From Hydrococcus rivularis NIES-593 (GTDB lineage: Bacteria > Cyanobacteriota > Cyanobacteriia > Cyanobacteriales > Microcystaceae), in contig NZ_MRCB01000040.1 of NCBI RefSeq assembly GCF_001904635.1, forward strand, positions 1-34,869: a stretch of 34,869 nt of DNA. The letters run 5' to 3'. A model generated the notes under the pieces. It was not told where the DNA came from. It saw nothing but the letters and a program-made list of their open reading frames with translations, and made no database searches. Of this stretch, positions 33,185 through 34,869 are shown one piece after another; positions within the stretch are counted from its first letter, which is position 1; every line of letters begins with the position of its first letter. Both the position numbers and the translations under genes were made by a program.

Positions 33185-34687
33185 TCACTCATTCATGTTT
33201 CTAAGCGTAGCGACGGCGGAGGGAGATATCTGATTCAAATAGCGGAAAATCCAATATTTAAAGATAGTATCTAAAATAACTGGAAACGTAGCGATAAATA
33301 GAAAAATAGCGCTTCTATTTGCCGGAATTCCTAAATGATTTGCCAATCCTTATAGAATCACTTCCCAACCGTGGGGTGAGTGGAATCCCACAAACATATC
33401 GGTAAATAAAATTAGAATAAACGCCTTGGCGCTATCGCTCAGACCGTAAATAATATCGTTTAAAAAAGTCTTAACTGCTATTACACCTTTTGGGTTAGTC
33501 GCCACAACTCCAGCAAAAGCAATCAGTCCTAGTAGATCTGCAAAAACATTGGCGATCGCATTATTACTCTTGTAACGAAATTCTTCCGCCAATTCGTTAG
33601 CTTTTTCTGAAATCTTTTCTTCTATAGCTTCTGGAGAAAATTTAGGGGCATGATGTAATAGACTTTCAAATTTTAGTTCTTCTTCAAATGATTGAAACTC
33701 CTTCATTGCTTCTTCTTTCATTTCCCAGTTAATGAAGATAGGTGTTTTTTCTCCACTTCTATAGCGATCGATGAGAGGCAAAATGAGAAGTTGTTTTGAG
33801 AATGTTGAAGTCAAAGCAGGAATAATAATTAACAATACAACAAACTTGATAGCCTGTTGTGTAATTCGACGCGATCGCCGAAAATTTTGTAATCATTCTT
33901 CTTCTGAATTGGGATTCATTTCAGTTTTAATTTTGCCAATCGTTCTTCCGATCAATCTAGGTAGAACGCCACTTTTTTGATTTATAGGTTTGACATCAAT
34001 TAAAGTAATCTCGGATGATTTTACTTGAGATTTTGAGTGGCATGCCAATTGTAATGGTACAAGTTTTTCAGACAAACTAAGAGGTTTTAGTATAGGTTTT
34101 GCTTTGGCTGATATCTGATATTTTGTTAAAATTTGATCGATAAAACTAAGCTTATCTAGAAAATTATAATTGGCTCCTCGAAGTAGTAAACGACTAACTT
34201 TAAATTCTGCAATCTTTATTTTGATAATATTTAAATACTTATCCACATCAGCCTGAAAACAAGACAGTATATTTTGACTATAAATTTTAGACGTAGCAGC
34301 AACTTTTTGACCGCTGAAATGTTCGTCCTCTATCGCCTTAATTTTCAAAGCTGCCTGATAAGCTTGCTCTAAAGCTCTTTCTGGAGTTTTAAAAAACCAT
34401 TGATTGCTGGCTTTTATGGAACTGCTTATTTTGTCGAAAATATTGTCTGTAGATTGGGGCACTAAAAAATTTTTCATAATAATAAATAGTTCGCCTGGTT
34501 TAGTTTGCGTGAGTAAATTGAGATCGATTCGAGAGTCGGAACAGGGAATAAAAAGAATTTCAGGCGTTTGTCCCTGGGATAGCTGGCGGAACATTTCCTG
34601 ATGAATATTGAAGTAATTATTTTGAAACTCACTCAATCCTCGGATCATGCATTTAATTGGCATAGATGAATCCTGATAATTGAGCAT
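33185..34687 (-). pseudogene. pcxA: pcxA (cemA-type proton-extrusion protein) broken by two in-frame stops and fused to a carbonic anhydrase fragment
   Basis: One minus-strand frame is readable from 34687 to the stop at 33185-33187, 501 codons including stop, with internal TGA at codon 265 (33893-33895) and TAA at codon 446 (33350-33352). Codons 71-500 are PcxA, a membrane protein needed for light-induced Na+-dependent proton extrusion and CO2 use: KTPERALEQAYQAALKIKAI, then EE-stop-LQNFRRSRRITQQ, SDSAKAFILILFTDMFVGFH, HGWEVIL-stop-GLANHLG, and a C terminus [14 protein letters not shown]. Between both stops the frame is intact, with no frameshift. Codons 9-70 are the N-terminal part of a beta-carbonic anhydrase. 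A complete protein needs readthrough of both stops. Confidence 0.88.
34478..34663 (-). pseudogene. N-terminal fragment of a beta-carbonic anhydrase joined in frame to pcxA
   Basis: Codons 9-70 of the pcxA reading frame encode IRGLSEFQNNYFNIHQEM, followed by PEILFIPCSDSRIDLNLL and PGELFII. This is the beta-carbonic anhydrase N terminus, including its first zinc cysteine and the CSDSR Asp/Arg pair. The second zinc pair (His and Cys about 50-60 residues later) is missing because PcxA sequence begins after Ile70. The fragment cannot be an active enzyme. Confidence 0.85.
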
Positions 34688-34869
34688 CTTTGTAATTGAG
34701 CAAATCAGTGAAGAGTAGCTTAAAGATTAGGGAACATTTAGAAATATAAAAACAATAACTAATGGCTAATCCATTTAGCATCAATAACGAGGCAAATACC
34801 TCCGACTTTTTTCACTGGAGTTTAGACTAAAAAAGAAAGAACGGCAGCCAAAAGAGAACTTTAGCTACC
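34688..34869. other. Upstream region of the pcxA locus, window edge
   Basis: The 182 bases are AT-rich. A 22-codon frame starting at 34762 (MANPFSINNEANTSDFFHW) is too short and unrecognised to call. The region should hold the promoter of the minus-strand pcxA locus, but no clear boxes could be picked. Confidence 0.4.

Noticed and set aside
33893-33895. TGA in pcxA as a selenocysteine codon
   Set aside because: No cysteine or selenocysteine is expected there in the family as I recall it, no SECIS-like hairpin is apparent downstream, and the second stop is TAA. Nonsense mutation is simpler.

Overview
This window is cyanobacterial chromosome. The palindrome GCGATCGC (HIP1) recurs throughout. 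The genes include apcD (phycobilisome), ldpA (circadian input), Ycf36/CGLD27, Ycf45, Tic20/Ycf60, CRR6 (NDH-1 maturation) and pcxA/cemA (light-driven proton extrusion). Gene content and heptamer repeats suggest a large-genome lineage such as Pleurocapsales or Chroococcales, but genus cannot be fixed from this window.

Layout. 1-2000: mnmE on the minus strand, a 37-residue membrane microprotein and two clear terminators. 2010-5690: a WYL-domain regulator, then a plus-strand run of yqeK, rsfS, a Ycf36-family membrane protein and an L-asparaginase. 5707-8685: initiator tRNA with its promoter and terminator, then mutS. 9018-10643: a MscS-type channel. 10672-13320: an accessory insert holding a decayed IS630-type transposase and a two-gene type II restriction-modification system, with no HIP1 site. 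13471-15950: a TPR protein and a Tic20 protein. 16437-18984: queE and queC (7-deazaguanine synthesis), then thrB. 19345-22283: ldpA and a Ycf45 ATPase. 22324-24921: tRNA-Leu(UAG), an MDR oxidoreductase, a TnpB remnant and a nitrilase-family amidase. 24943-28176: minus-strand genes for a TPR protein, a membrane protein, ApcD, a LipM-like acyltransferase and a YbjN-domain protein. 28272-30658: a TetR regulator, a PotD-like lipoprotein and a secreted protein. 30883-33058: a Na/Pi cotransporter-family protein, a short Mo-nitrogenase-C-domain protein and CRR6. 33185-34687: a broken pcxA locus.

Most genes are ordinary housekeeping or photosynthesis genes. Four observations stand out. First, pcxA is readable from end to end in one frame but carries two in-frame stop codons, and its 5' end is continuous in frame with the N-terminal fragment of a beta-carbonic anhydrase. 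Second, a composite intergenic repeat lies just upstream of four unrelated genes, always in the same orientation relative to the gene; three of those genes start with ATGACC, as the repeat unit does. Third, a restriction-modification pair of unknown specificity carries a PD-(D/E)XK nuclease motif and sits in a HIP1-free island beside transposon debris. Fourth, a family of double-hairpin repeats occurs at three places, one of which supplies the predicted first codons of a transporter. I found no CRISPR array, prophage or obviously new multigene defence system beyond the restriction-modification pair.
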